From Neisseriales bacterium (GTDB lineage: Bacteria > Pseudomonadota > Gammaproteobacteria > Burkholderiales > UBA11063), in contig SSGY01000215.1 in assembly GCA_008017145.1 (NCBI GenBank), forward strand, positions 1 through 6,901: a DNA stretch of 6,901 nucleotides. The letters run 5' to 3'. The stretch's first letter is position 1, and each line of letters opens with the position of its first letter. Positions 1-5,598 of the stretch are shown here, one piece after another. A program made the position numbers and the translations under genes. The notes under the pieces were generated by a model. That model worked only from the letters and a program-made list of their open reading frames with translations. It did no database searches and had not been told where the DNA came from.

Positions 1-1
1 A

Positions 2-178
2 TGTAGGATGGATTTGAATCGCTTAAAAGGCAGCATTGGTGATAAATTGAATGCTACTTTGGCAGCTATTGCCTATAACCTAAGGATGATCCTAAGGATT
101 ATTTTTTACTTTATTATTTATTGCTTATTTTTGCAAAGTAACCAAAAAAATTGCCAGCTAGTGAAAACTAACTGGTAA
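2..178 (+). CDS. IS5-family-like transposase, C-terminal fragment (5' end outside window)
   Basis: An open frame of 58 codons enters from the left edge and stops with TAA at 176-178. The protein end carries a GDKLNATLAAIAYNLR motif like those that close IS5-type transposases, then a strongly hydrophobic stretch (LRIIFYFIIYCLFL) and a short polar tail ending LVKTNW. In this family the segment after the catalytic Glu has exactly this basic-then-hydrophobic character. Whether the whole gene is intact cannot be judged, because most of it lies to the left. It reads toward the broken oppA, in the same direction. Confidence 0.65.
   Translation, partial: CRMDLNRLKGSIGDKLNATLAAIAYNLRMILRIIFYFIIYCLFLQSNQKNCQLVKTNW
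144..178 (-). terminator. hairpin with T-run on the minus strand, at the transposase 3' end
   Basis: Bases 151-162 (TTGCCAGCTAGT) pair with 167-178 (ACTAACTGGTAA) around a GAAA loop; the 12-position stem has one C-A mismatch and one G-T wobble. On the plus strand a run of seven A (144-150) precedes it, so a transcript reading leftward would meet the hairpin followed by seven U, the layout of an intrinsic terminator. It overlaps the last codons of the transposase. Insertion sequences often carry such structures to block transcription entering from outside; that role here is inferred. Confidence 0.5.
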
Positions 179-202
179 TTATTGGGGGTTATTTAGCATC
201 GA

Positions 203-1030
203 CTAACTAATTCAATACCAACTGATCGTTATAAAGAAATCAAGGCAGCATATCCAAAAGAATTATATACTGTTCAACAGGATGCAATTTATTTTTATGA
301 CTTCAACATGATGCGCCCCGAGCTAAAAAACAATCTAAAACTCCGCCAAGCACTAACAATGGCTGTAGACCGTAAAATTCTAACCCAAGATATCCTTGGA
401 CAGGGGCAAACTGAGCTTTATTCTTACGTAGCACCAACCGTATCAAATGGTAAATATGCTAATGTAAAATATGAGTGGGCAAATTGGACTAGGGAAAAAC
501 AAATTTCCGAAGCTAAAAATTTGTATGCTGAGGCTGGCTATGGAGCAGACCATCCGCTAACACTTGAAATCTCATATAATACCTTGGATAGTCACAAGAA
601 AATTGCGGTAGCCATTGCCTCAATGTGGAAAGAAACACTGGGCGTAAATGTAATTGCAGCTAATATGGAATGGAAAACCTTCATCCTTGCGCGGCAAAAA
701 GGTAATTATCAAGTTGCCCGCGATGGCTGGGTAGCTGGTAAAAATATTACTGATTATACTGATTTTATGTTTTTATGTGATGCACCGCAGAATAATACAC
801 ACTATTGTAACCCAGCTTATGATGAATTAATTCGTGATGCTAATTATACTCTTGATCCAGTACAAAAGCAGAAGATATACTCTCAGGCAATAATGCTGTC
901 AATGGATGATTACCCGATTATCCCATTATATCAATACACCTATTCTCGTTTGATAAAACCATATGTCAAAGGTTACGACCCAAGAGAGAATCACGGCGAT
1001 GATGTGATGACTAAATGGATGTATTTTTAA
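203..1030 (+). pseudogene. oppA: 5'-truncated oligopeptide ABC transporter substrate-binding protein (OppA/MppA type)
   Basis: This is the C-terminal half of a periplasmic peptide-binding protein of the SBP_bac_5 family, which captures oligopeptides for an OppBCDF importer. Family-like blocks include LRQALTMAVDRKIL, EAKNLYAEAGYGADHPLTL, WKETLGVNV, EWKTF, a VARDGW stretch and YPIIPLYQYTYSRLIKPYVKGY. The first ATG is at 308, but clear homology continues upstream in the same frame (LTNSIPTDRYKEIKAAYPKE, from about 203), so 308 is not a true start; no ribosome site precedes it. The frame is closed by a TAG at 194-196, inside or beside the IS. About 275 codons remain of a protein usually near 540, so the signal peptide and most of the first lobe are missing. 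The remaining frame has no frameshift, suggesting a recent break. No transporter genes adjoin it. The 5' part may survive beyond the left edge on the far side of the IS. Confidence 0.8.
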
Positions 1031-1044
1031 CTATAATTAATTTA

Positions 1045-1079
1045 AAAAAGAGCTATCTCGTTACATGATAGCTCTTTTT
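1045..1079. terminator. bidirectional rho-independent terminator between oppA remnant and glyA
   Basis: Bases 1045-1057 (AAAAAGAGCTATC) are perfectly complementary to 1067-1079 (GATAGCTCTTTTT), a 13-bp stem with a 9-base loop. The A-run on one side and the T-run on the other give a U-tract in either direction. It sits 14 bases after the oppA-remnant stop (1030) and 20 bases beyond the glyA stop (1100), so it can end both convergent transcripts. Confidence 0.9.
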
Positions 1080-1099
1080 CGTTATTTAATCAATATCAC

Positions 1100-2344
1100 T
1101 TATTTATATACCGGGAATCTAGCACATAAATCTAAAGCTTGTTGTTTAACTTTCGCAATCACAACTTCATCCGCTGGGTTTTCCAGAACATCAGCAATCA
1201 TATTAGCTAATTGCTCACATTCAGCCACACCAAAGCCACGACTGGTAACTGCCGGAGTACCCAAGCGGACACCACTAGTCACAAATGGTTTCTCAGGATC
1301 ATTCGGGATCGCGTTTTTATTGGTTGTTATATTAGCATTACCTAGTGCTTCTTCAGCTACTTTGCCCGTAATTCCTTTAGCACGTAAGTCAACTAACATC
1401 ACATGCGACTCAGTACGACCAGATACAATTCGTAAGCCACGTTTAATTAGAGTTTCAGCTAATGCTACCGCATTTTTCTTAACCTGTTCTTGATAGGTTT
1501 TAAATTCTGGCTGTAATGCTTCACCAAAAGCTACCGCTTTGGCTGCAATCACATGCTCCAAAGGACCACCTTGTAAACCTGGGAAGATTGAAGAGTTAAG
1601 CATTTTGCCATGTTCTTCTTTAGCTAAGATAATCCCGCCACGTGGACCACGTAAGGTTTTGTGAGTAGTAGAAGTTACAAAATCAGCATAAGGAACTGGA
1701 TTCGGATACACACCAGCCGCGATTAAACCAGCATAGTGAGCCATATCAACCATCAATAATGCGCCACATTTATCCGCGATCTCACGGAAACGTTTAAAAT
1801 CAATTGCTAATGAATATGCTGATGCACCAGCTACGATTAATTTAGGTTTATTTTCAATTGCCAAACGCTCTACCTCAACATAGTCAATTGCCTCTTCTTC
1901 AGTTAAACCATAGCTGATGAAATTAAACAATTTACCCGATAGATTCACTGGTGAACCATGAGTCAGATGTCCACCGTGCGCTAATGACATCCCCAAAACC
2001 GTATCACCAGGTTTTAATACCGCAAAATAAACTGCTTGGTTAGCTTGTGAACCACTATGCGGCTGAACATTGGCATATTCTGCACCAAAAATCTGCTTTA
2101 AACGATCAATCGCAATTTGCTCAACCTGATCAACATAATAACATCCACCATAATAACGTTTTTGCGGATAGCCTTCTGCATATTTATTAGTTAAAACTGA
2201 ACCTTGAGCTTCTAAAACGGCTTTAGAAACATAATTTTCTGAGGCGATTAATTCAATATGCTCTTCCTGACGAACAGCTTCCTGATTAATCAAATCAAAA
2301 ATTGCCTTATCGCTAGTTGCCAAAAGATTATTTAATTTATTCAT
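1100..2344 (-). CDS. glyA: serine hydroxymethyltransferase
   Basis: This cytoplasmic PLP enzyme converts serine and tetrahydrofolate to glycine and 5,10-methylene-tetrahydrofolate, the main one-carbon source for purines, thymidylate and methionine. The 414-residue product has the usual length (E. coli 417) and aligns almost without gaps. Visible residues: Glu57 and Tyr65 in [15 protein letters not shown], the [10 protein letters not shown] loop (93-102), His126 in [10 protein letters not shown], Asp200 and His203 in MVDMAHYAG, the PLP Schiff-base Lys229 in [14 protein letters not shown], and the substrate carboxylate-binding Arg360 in [16 protein letters not shown]. The ATG at 2344 has a good ribosome site (AAGGAA, six bases away). 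It lies 35 bases downstream of manC on the same strand with no obvious promoter between, so cotranscription is likely, and it ends at the shared terminator at 1045-1079. The sequence resembles beta/gamma-proteobacterial GlyA. Confidence 0.97.
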   Translation of the reverse strand: MNKLNNLLATSDKAIFDLINQEAVRQEEHIELIASENYVSKAVLEAQGSVLTNKYAEGYPQKRYYGGCYYVDQVEQIAIDRLKQIFGAEYANVQPHSGSQANQAVYFAVLKPGDTVLGMSLAHGGHLTHGSPVNLSGKLFNFISYGLTEEEAIDYVEVERLAIENKPKLIVAGASAYSLAIDFKRFREIADKCGALLMVDMAHYAGLIAAGVYPNPVPYADFVTSTTHKTLRGPRGGIILAKEEHGKMLNSSIFPGLQGGPLEHVIAAKAVAFGEALQPEFKTYQEQVKKNAVALAETLIKRGLRIVSGRTESHVMLVDLRAKGITGKVAEEALGNANITTNKNAIPNDPEKPFVTSGVRLGTPAVTSRGFGVAECEQLANMIADVLENPADEVVIAKVKQQALDLCARFPVYK

Positions 2345-2350
2345 ACACTG

Positions 2351-2356
2351 TTCCTT
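2351..2356 (-). promoter_or_regulatory. ribosome binding site of glyA
   Basis: On the minus strand AAGGAA lies six bases before the ATG at 2344. This supports that start and gives glyA its own translation signal although it follows manC closely. Confidence 0.75.
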
Positions 2357-2379
2357 ATTTTGTTAATGTTAACTATTTT

Positions 2380-3813
2380 CTAATTTCTACCGTATAAATC
2401 GTCATAACGGACTATATCATCTTCGCCAAGATAATTTCCGCACTGCACTTCAATAATTACTAAATTCTGCTCACTTGCATTCATCAGACGATGCTTATCA
2501 CCTGCGGGAATATAAGTTGACTGATTCGCTGTTAGTTTAATAACCTTGTCATTATGCACTACTGTAGCTTCGCCATCAACCACTACCCAATGCTCGCTAC
2601 GCTTCTCATGCGATTGATTGGATAGCGCATGCCCAACTTTTACCTCAATTCGCTTAATCCGGTAAAAAGGACCTTCTTCGAGCACAGTATAAGTTCCCCA
2701 TGGACGATGAACTGTTTGATGTAGATCTGATAAGCGATGCTGTGTCTTTTTAAGACGCTCAAAGATATGCTTAACATCCTGCGTTTGATCTTTATTTGCC
2801 ACCAACAATGCATCTGGAGTATCAACAATCACCAGATTATGTACGTCTACAGTAGCCACCATCCGGTTAGTTGAATAAATCAGACAATCACTGGTATTAT
2901 GTAAAATATTTTCGCCAATAATCGCATTACCTTCAGCATCCTGTGGCAAACTCTGCGCAATCGACAGCCATGAGCCAATATCTGACCAGCCAATTGAACA
3001 TGGAATTACCGCCGCTTTGGTGGTTTTTTCAAATAGTGCATAATCAACTGAGATATTTTCGGCTTGAATAAATGATTTGGGATTAAGATGAACTACTTTG
3101 CCAGTATTTAACTGCGCGAGATTAGAATTACTCAAGCAGCGAGTAACTTGTTTCACTACATTTGGTGAATGGAGATTAAATTCACTCAGGAAAGTCTTAA
3201 CTTGCCCACAAAACATGCCAGAATTCCACTGGTAATCACCAGACTGAACATATTCGGTAGCTAGCTCAAGATTTGGCTTTTCAACAAAACGTTTAACTGC
3301 ATAACCATTGCCAATCGGCTGCTCTTTAGCTGCCTCAATATAGCCGTAGCCTGTTTCTGGGTACTCTGGATTTATCCCAAAGGTTACAAGATAACCTAGT
3401 TTTGCCATCGCTATTGCATTACTAACCGCGGCACTAAACGCAGCCATATCACTAATTAGATGATCAGCTGGTAACACCAATAATATCTCATCTTCAGCGT
3501 AATTTTGCTCAGCAAACAATGCGGCTGCCAAAACCGCAGGTGCGGTATTACGCCCAAATGGTTCTAAAATAAAATCGCAATTTACTTGAGTTGGATTGAT
3601 TTGTTGATATTCATCCTGCATTCTGAAGTGCAATTTTTCATTAGTAACTGTAATAGTGCTACTAACTACTTGCCCAAGATTAAGCGAACGAACAAAGGTA
3701 CTTTGTAATAGACTTTTACCATCTGAAAGTTTCAAAAATGGCTTTGGATCTGATTGACGTGATACAGGCCACAGCCTAGAACCAGCGCCTCCGGAAATAA
3801 TTACAGGAATCAT
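2380..3813 (-). CDS. manC: mannose-1-phosphate guanylyltransferase with C-terminal mannose-6-phosphate isomerase-type cupin domain
   Basis: ManC/AlgA-type bifunctional enzyme making GDP-mannose from GTP and mannose-1-phosphate, a precursor for capsule, LPS or exopolysaccharide sugars. The start is placed at the ATG at 3813, not the in-frame TTG 3828 or ATG 3825, because GGAG lies six bases upstream of it and the family begins MIPVI; this gives 477 residues (AlgA about 481). The nucleotidyltransferase domain (about 1-350) has the signature GGAGSRLWPVSR (8-19) with PKPF, EPFGRNTAPA (84-93), LPADH, the FVEKP active-site motif (176-180), WNSGMF and GWSDIGSW. The C-terminal cupin (about 365-477) has RPWGTYTVL, QSHEKRSEHW (400-409), YIPAGDKHR and YLGEDDIVRYDDLYGR. 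In the cupin motif family members usually read His-His-His-Arg; here it is His402-Glu-Lys404-Arg405, so one usual metal-site His is Lys. Isomerase activity is therefore uncertain, while guanylyltransferase looks intact. glyA follows 35 bases downstream. Confidence 0.93.
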   Translation of the reverse strand: MIPVIISGGAGSRLWPVSRQSDPKPFLKLSDGKSLLQSTFVRSLNLGQVVSSTITVTNEKLHFRMQDEYQQINPTQVNCDFILEPFGRNTAPAVLAAALFAEQNYAEDEILLVLPADHLISDMAAFSAAVSNAIAMAKLGYLVTFGINPEYPETGYGYIEAAKEQPIGNGYAVKRFVEKPNLELATEYVQSGDYQWNSGMFCGQVKTFLSEFNLHSPNVVKQVTRCLSNSNLAQLNTGKVVHLNPKSFIQAENISVDYALFEKTTKAAVIPCSIGWSDIGSWLSIAQSLPQDAEGNAIIGENILHNTSDCLIYSTNRMVATVDVHNLVIVDTPDALLVANKDQTQDVKHIFERLKKTQHRLSDLHQTVHRPWGTYTVLEEGPFYRIKRIEVKVGHALSNQSHEKRSEHWVVVDGEATVVHNDKVIKLTANQSTYIPAGDKHRLMNASEQNLVIIEVQCGNYLGEDDIVRYDDLYGRN

Positions 3814-3819
3814 CGAATA

Positions 3820-3823
3820 CTCC
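3820..3823 (-). promoter_or_regulatory. ribosome binding site that decides the manC start
   Basis: On the minus strand GGAG stands six bases before the ATG at 3813. It overlaps codons that an upstream start (3825 or 3828) would require, and neither upstream start has a comparable site, so 3813 is preferred. Confidence 0.7.
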
Positions 3824-3841
3824 ATCAAAATTTAAGTGATT

Positions 3842-3847
3842 ATTATA
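3842..3847 (-). promoter_or_regulatory. putative -10 box of manC (minus strand)
   Basis: A perfect TATAAT lies on the minus strand 28 bases upstream of the manC ATG, which would give a leader of about 20 bases. No good -35 hexamer is seen 16-18 bases before it; a perfect TTGACA (minus strand, 3891-3886) lies 38 bases upstream, too far to pair. The assignment rests on the -10 match and position only. Confidence 0.4.
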
Positions 3848-3924
3848 CGTTATTCTAAGTCTAAATTGGCTGCTAAATTATTACTTGTCAATAACTCTGG
3901 ATTTACAATTAAATCAAATTAGAC

Positions 3925-3953
3925 TTGCAATTCTAGCTTAAATATGCTTAAAT
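3925..3953 (+). promoter_or_regulatory. candidate promoter of rpmB-rpmG
   Basis: TTGCAA (3925-3930) and TTAAAT (3948-3953) are 17 bases apart, each matching the sigma-70 consensus at four of six positions, and end 36 bases before the rpmB ATG. In such AT-rich DNA a match of this quality can arise by chance, so this is only a candidate. Confidence 0.3.
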
Positions 3954-3975
3954 AACGGGCTTGTATTAATTTTAA

Positions 3976-3982
3976 AAGGTGA
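3976..3982 (+). promoter_or_regulatory. ribosome binding site of rpmB
   Basis: AAGGTGA ends seven bases before the ATG at 3990, a strong Shine-Dalgarno match that confirms the rpmB start. Confidence 0.75.
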
Positions 3983-3989
3983 TGAGATT

Positions 3990-4226
3990 ATGGCACGAGT
4001 ATGTCAAGTGACAGGCAAAAAGCCTATGGTTGGTAACAACGTATCTCACGCGAACAACAAAACTAAACGCCGTTTCCTTCCAAATTTACAATCTCGTAAA
4101 TTCTGGGTTGAAAGCGAAAACCGTTGGGTGCGCTTACGTGTATCAAACGCAGCATTACGTACCATTGACAAAAAAGGTATTGATGTAGTTATCGCTGAAT
4201 TACGTGCCGATGGCCTTGTTATCTAA
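3990..4226 (+). CDS. rpmB: 50S ribosomal protein L28
   Basis: A structural protein of the large ribosomal subunit. The 78 residues match the full bacterial L28 length, starting [12 protein letters not shown] and continuing with [20 protein letters not shown] and [20 protein letters not shown]; the end, [13 protein letters not shown], is also typical. The internal blocks are nearly the same as I recall for Neisseria and other betaproteobacteria, the main clue to lineage. The N-terminal region has a single Cys (Cys5) rather than the Cys pairs of zinc-binding L28 forms. A strong ribosome site precedes the ATG, and rpmG follows after 19 bases, the usual rpmB-rpmG operon. Expression is expected to be high and growth-linked. 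Confidence 0.98.
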   Translation: MARVCQVTGKKPMVGNNVSHANNKTKRRFLPNLQSRKFWVESENRWVRLRVSNAALRTIDKKGIDVVIAELRADGLVI

Positions 4227-4245
4227 TAATTAGAAAGTAATTATC

Positions 4246-4401
4246 ATGCGTGAGAAAATTAAATTAGAATCTACAGCAGGTACCGGACATTTTTATACCA
4301 CGACTAAAAATAAACGTACTACTACTGAAAAATTAGAACTTACCAAGTTTGATCCTAAAGCACGCAAACACGTGACTTACAAAGAAGTTAAACTTAAATA
4401 A
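4246..4401 (+). CDS. rpmG: 50S ribosomal protein L33
   Basis: A small gene of 51 codons. The product starts [20 protein letters not shown] and ends [19 protein letters not shown], which is the L33 family pattern and full length. It has no cysteine, so it is the zinc-independent form common in proteobacteria, not the four-Cys form. It lies 19 bases after rpmB and 12 bases before a strong terminator, so the two genes form a closed operon. The ribosome site is weak (AGAAAG about eight bases upstream), which may reflect translation linked to rpmB. L33 sits near the E site of the large ribosomal subunit. Confidence 0.97.
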   Translation: MREKIKLESTAGTGHFYTTTKNKRTTTEKLELTKFDPKARKHVTYKEVKLK

Positions 4402-4413
4402 GTACTCAATTAT

Positions 4414-4448
4414 AAAAAACCCGAAGTTTTTACAGCTTCGGGTTTTTT
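4414..4448 (+). terminator. rho-independent terminator of rpmB-rpmG
   Basis: Bases 4414-4426 (AAAAAACCCGAAG) pair perfectly with 4436-4448 (CTTCGGGTTTTTT), a 13-bp stem with a GC-rich core and a nine-base loop, followed by its own T-run. It starts 12 bases after the rpmG stop. The matching A-run could also stop minus-strand transcription, but no minus-strand gene lies close by on its right. Confidence 0.93.
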
Positions 4449-4611
4449 ATACGCAATATTTAGATCTACAATTCATTAATTCTGATGATGTAGTAGTAAG
4501 CATCACTAGAACACTTCAATAGCCGCAATAAAACTGTCCCTTCATGAGACAATAATATCTATTCATTTGCGTTACACTAATGCATAAAGTAATTTTAAAA
4601 AAGAAAATGAA
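4449..4611. other. intergenic region before the unknown secreted-protein gene
   Basis: This 163-base stretch is AT-rich and holds no open frame I would call. There is no convincing sigma-70 promoter: TTGCGT at 4567-4572 has no good -10 box at the right distance. A short inverted repeat (TGATG near 4482, CATCA near 4500) is too short to mean much. A promoter for the gene at 4612 is presumably here, but I cannot place it. Confidence 0.4.
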
Positions 4612-5412
4612 ATGAAAAAATTGTTATTACTATCTTGTTGCCTAACTAGTTTAAACGTATTTGCTAGTTGTAATTTTTATCTAAATAGTTATGTCGATAT
4701 AGAGAGTGGCTCAGTAAAAGTAACTAAATATGATGAAGTTTATGAAAAATATAGAGAACAGAGCCTTTCTATGTCAGGAGTAAATGTAAACTCATATGGC
4801 TTTACTAGCTACGGAAGAGGCATGAGTTGCTCTAGTGGTATTTATCAAGGTAATCAGTTATTTTCTTTACAATTTACGCCTTATTGTAGCAACAGCATTA
4901 ACAGCAGCGATTTAACTAAGGTTAACGATGGTGAATATTACACACAAAAATGCACTGATAATCTTTCGCTAGATATTTTGAAAAAATATGATGACTCTTT
5001 AATAGATATAAGTATTGTACCAACTGGATTTCATGCAGTCTCATTCAGCAGTTATACCACAGGTAAAGCTGAAAGTTCCATCATTGCATTTAAAATTAAA
5101 AACCTTGTACAGCCCAAGAATGTTAATATTGGAACATCAAGACCTACACTTAAAGATGGTTACTATCGTTTTGATGATGGCTATGGTGGGTATCAAACAT
5201 TTTTGTACGATGGTACTTCACATAAGAATGCTTTGCTCGATGTTTATCTTGCACAAAACCATGACTATCTAAAACTAGGTAGCTGTAATATTCTTATGGG
5301 TAAAGATAATAAATTAAGCATAAAATGTTTTACAGAAACCAGCTCTAAAACTTATAAGCTTGTATCTCAATATAATTCGATTACGTTGATTGACCCAACC
5401 AGCAACAACTAA
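4612..5412 (+). CDS. hypothetical exported protein
   Basis: I do not recognise this 266-residue protein. The start MKKLLLLSCCLTSLNVFASC is a classic signal peptide: two Lys, a Leu-rich core and probable signal peptidase I cleavage after VFA (residue 18). FASC is a poor lipobox (Phe at -3), so a lipoprotein is less likely. The mature part has six Cys (20, 73, 92, 114, 225, 239), which could form three disulfides in the periplasm or outside the cell. It is rich in Ser, Tyr, Gly and Asn, with a Gly/Tyr/Asp-rich patch (DGYYRFDDGYGGY, 182-194) and no other membrane segment. The ribosome site is weak (an A-rich AAGAAAA stretch). It is transcribed alone, between the rpmG terminator and manA, and its neighbours give no functional clue. 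Even cysteine number, signal peptide and unbroken frame support a real gene; a shorter overlapping frame at 5015-5272 is a shadow. Confidence 0.8.
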   Translation: MKKLLLLSCCLTSLNVFASCNFYLNSYVDIESGSVKVTKYDEVYEKYREQSLSMSGVNVNSYGFTSYGRGMSCSSGIYQGNQLFSLQFTPYCSNSINSSDLTKVNDGEYYTQKCTDNLSLDILKKYDDSLIDISIVPTGFHAVSFSSYTTGKAESSIIAFKIKNLVQPKNVNIGTSRPTLKDGYYRFDDGYGGYQTFLYDGTSHKNALLDVYLAQNHDYLKLGSCNILMGKDNKLSIKCFTETSSKTYKLVSQYNSITLIDPTSNN

Positions 5413-5448
5413 CACCCTTTGATTTCACAATGGATAAGATAAATAACG

Positions 5449-5487
5449 GATGTCCCGAAACTATAAAAACTCTGGGACTCATCTTTT
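5449..5487 (+). terminator. imperfect hairpin, possible weak terminator after the exported-protein gene
   Basis: GATGTCCC (5449-5456) pairs with GGGACTCATC (5474-5483) apart from a two-base bulge, with a 17-base AT-rich loop, and is followed by TTTT (5484-5487). It starts 36 bases after the stop at 5412. The long loop and short T-run make it a weak terminator; it could instead be a relic of a mobile-element end. Confidence 0.35.
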
Positions 5488-5556
5488 AAACTAAGCTTGT
5501 AAAATATTAATTGGATTGTTTTTATCAGTAAATTTCATGCCGCAAGGAACCTAGTT

Positions 5557-5565
5557 TGTTATAAT
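5557..5565 (+). promoter_or_regulatory. extended -10 promoter of manA
   Basis: TGTTATAAT matches the extended -10 consensus TGnTATAAT perfectly, and no good -35 box is present 16-18 bases upstream, as is usual for this promoter class. Transcription would start near 5572, giving a leader of about 27 bases before the manA ATG. This suggests manA is transcribed separately from the gene before it. Confidence 0.6.
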
Positions 5566-5598
5566 TGAGCACTACAAAATATAAGAAAAGCTCACACA

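Larger units (their letters stand above)
1..200 (+). mobile_element. 3' end of an IS5-family-like insertion sequence (partial, runs off left edge)
   Basis: The reading frame from base 2 to the stop at 176-178 encodes 58 residues that look like the C-terminus of an IS5-family (DDE, Transposase_11 type) transposase. It begins CRMDLNRLKG, continues GDKLNATLAAIAYNLRMILR and ends in a hydrophobic, Phe/Ile/Leu-rich tail. The pattern of an Arg-Met-Asp-x-Asn-x-Leu-Lys-Gly stretch followed by Gly-Asp-Lys-x-Asn and a Tyr-Asn-Leu-Arg is typical of the end of these enzymes. The catalytic DDE residues lie upstream of the window. The right border of the element must fall between the stop codon (178) and the start of oppA homology (about 203). 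The other terminal repeat is outside the window, so the exact border and target duplication cannot be set. Family assignment is from recognition by eye; a related DDE family is possible. Confidence 0.7.

Noticed and set aside
308..1030. oppA remnant as a complete 240-residue gene starting at ATG 308
   Set aside because: Homology continues upstream in frame to about 203, there is no Shine-Dalgarno or signal peptide, and the family is about twice this length.
1065..1493. 142-codon plus-strand open frame
   Set aside because: It lies antisense to the C-terminal part of glyA and across the terminator; the protein has no recognisable pattern and no ribosome site, while the glyA frame is certain.
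2640..2828. 62-codon minus-strand open frame
   Set aside because: It is another frame inside manC with low-complexity sequence; manC is intact here.
3886..3891. Perfect TTGACA on the minus strand as the -35 of manC
   Set aside because: The only good -10 (TATAAT, 3842-3847) is 38 bases away, and no fair -10 lies 16-18 bases downstream of it.
5015..5272. 85-codon plus-strand open frame
   Set aside because: It is an alternative frame within the exported-protein gene, rich in Met, His and Leu as out-of-frame readings of AT-rich genes are; no ribosome site.
4534..5487. Unknown gene as a cargo unit between terminal inverted repeats
   Set aside because: The TGTCCC-containing segments on either side share only six bases and do not match as direct or inverted ends beyond that.
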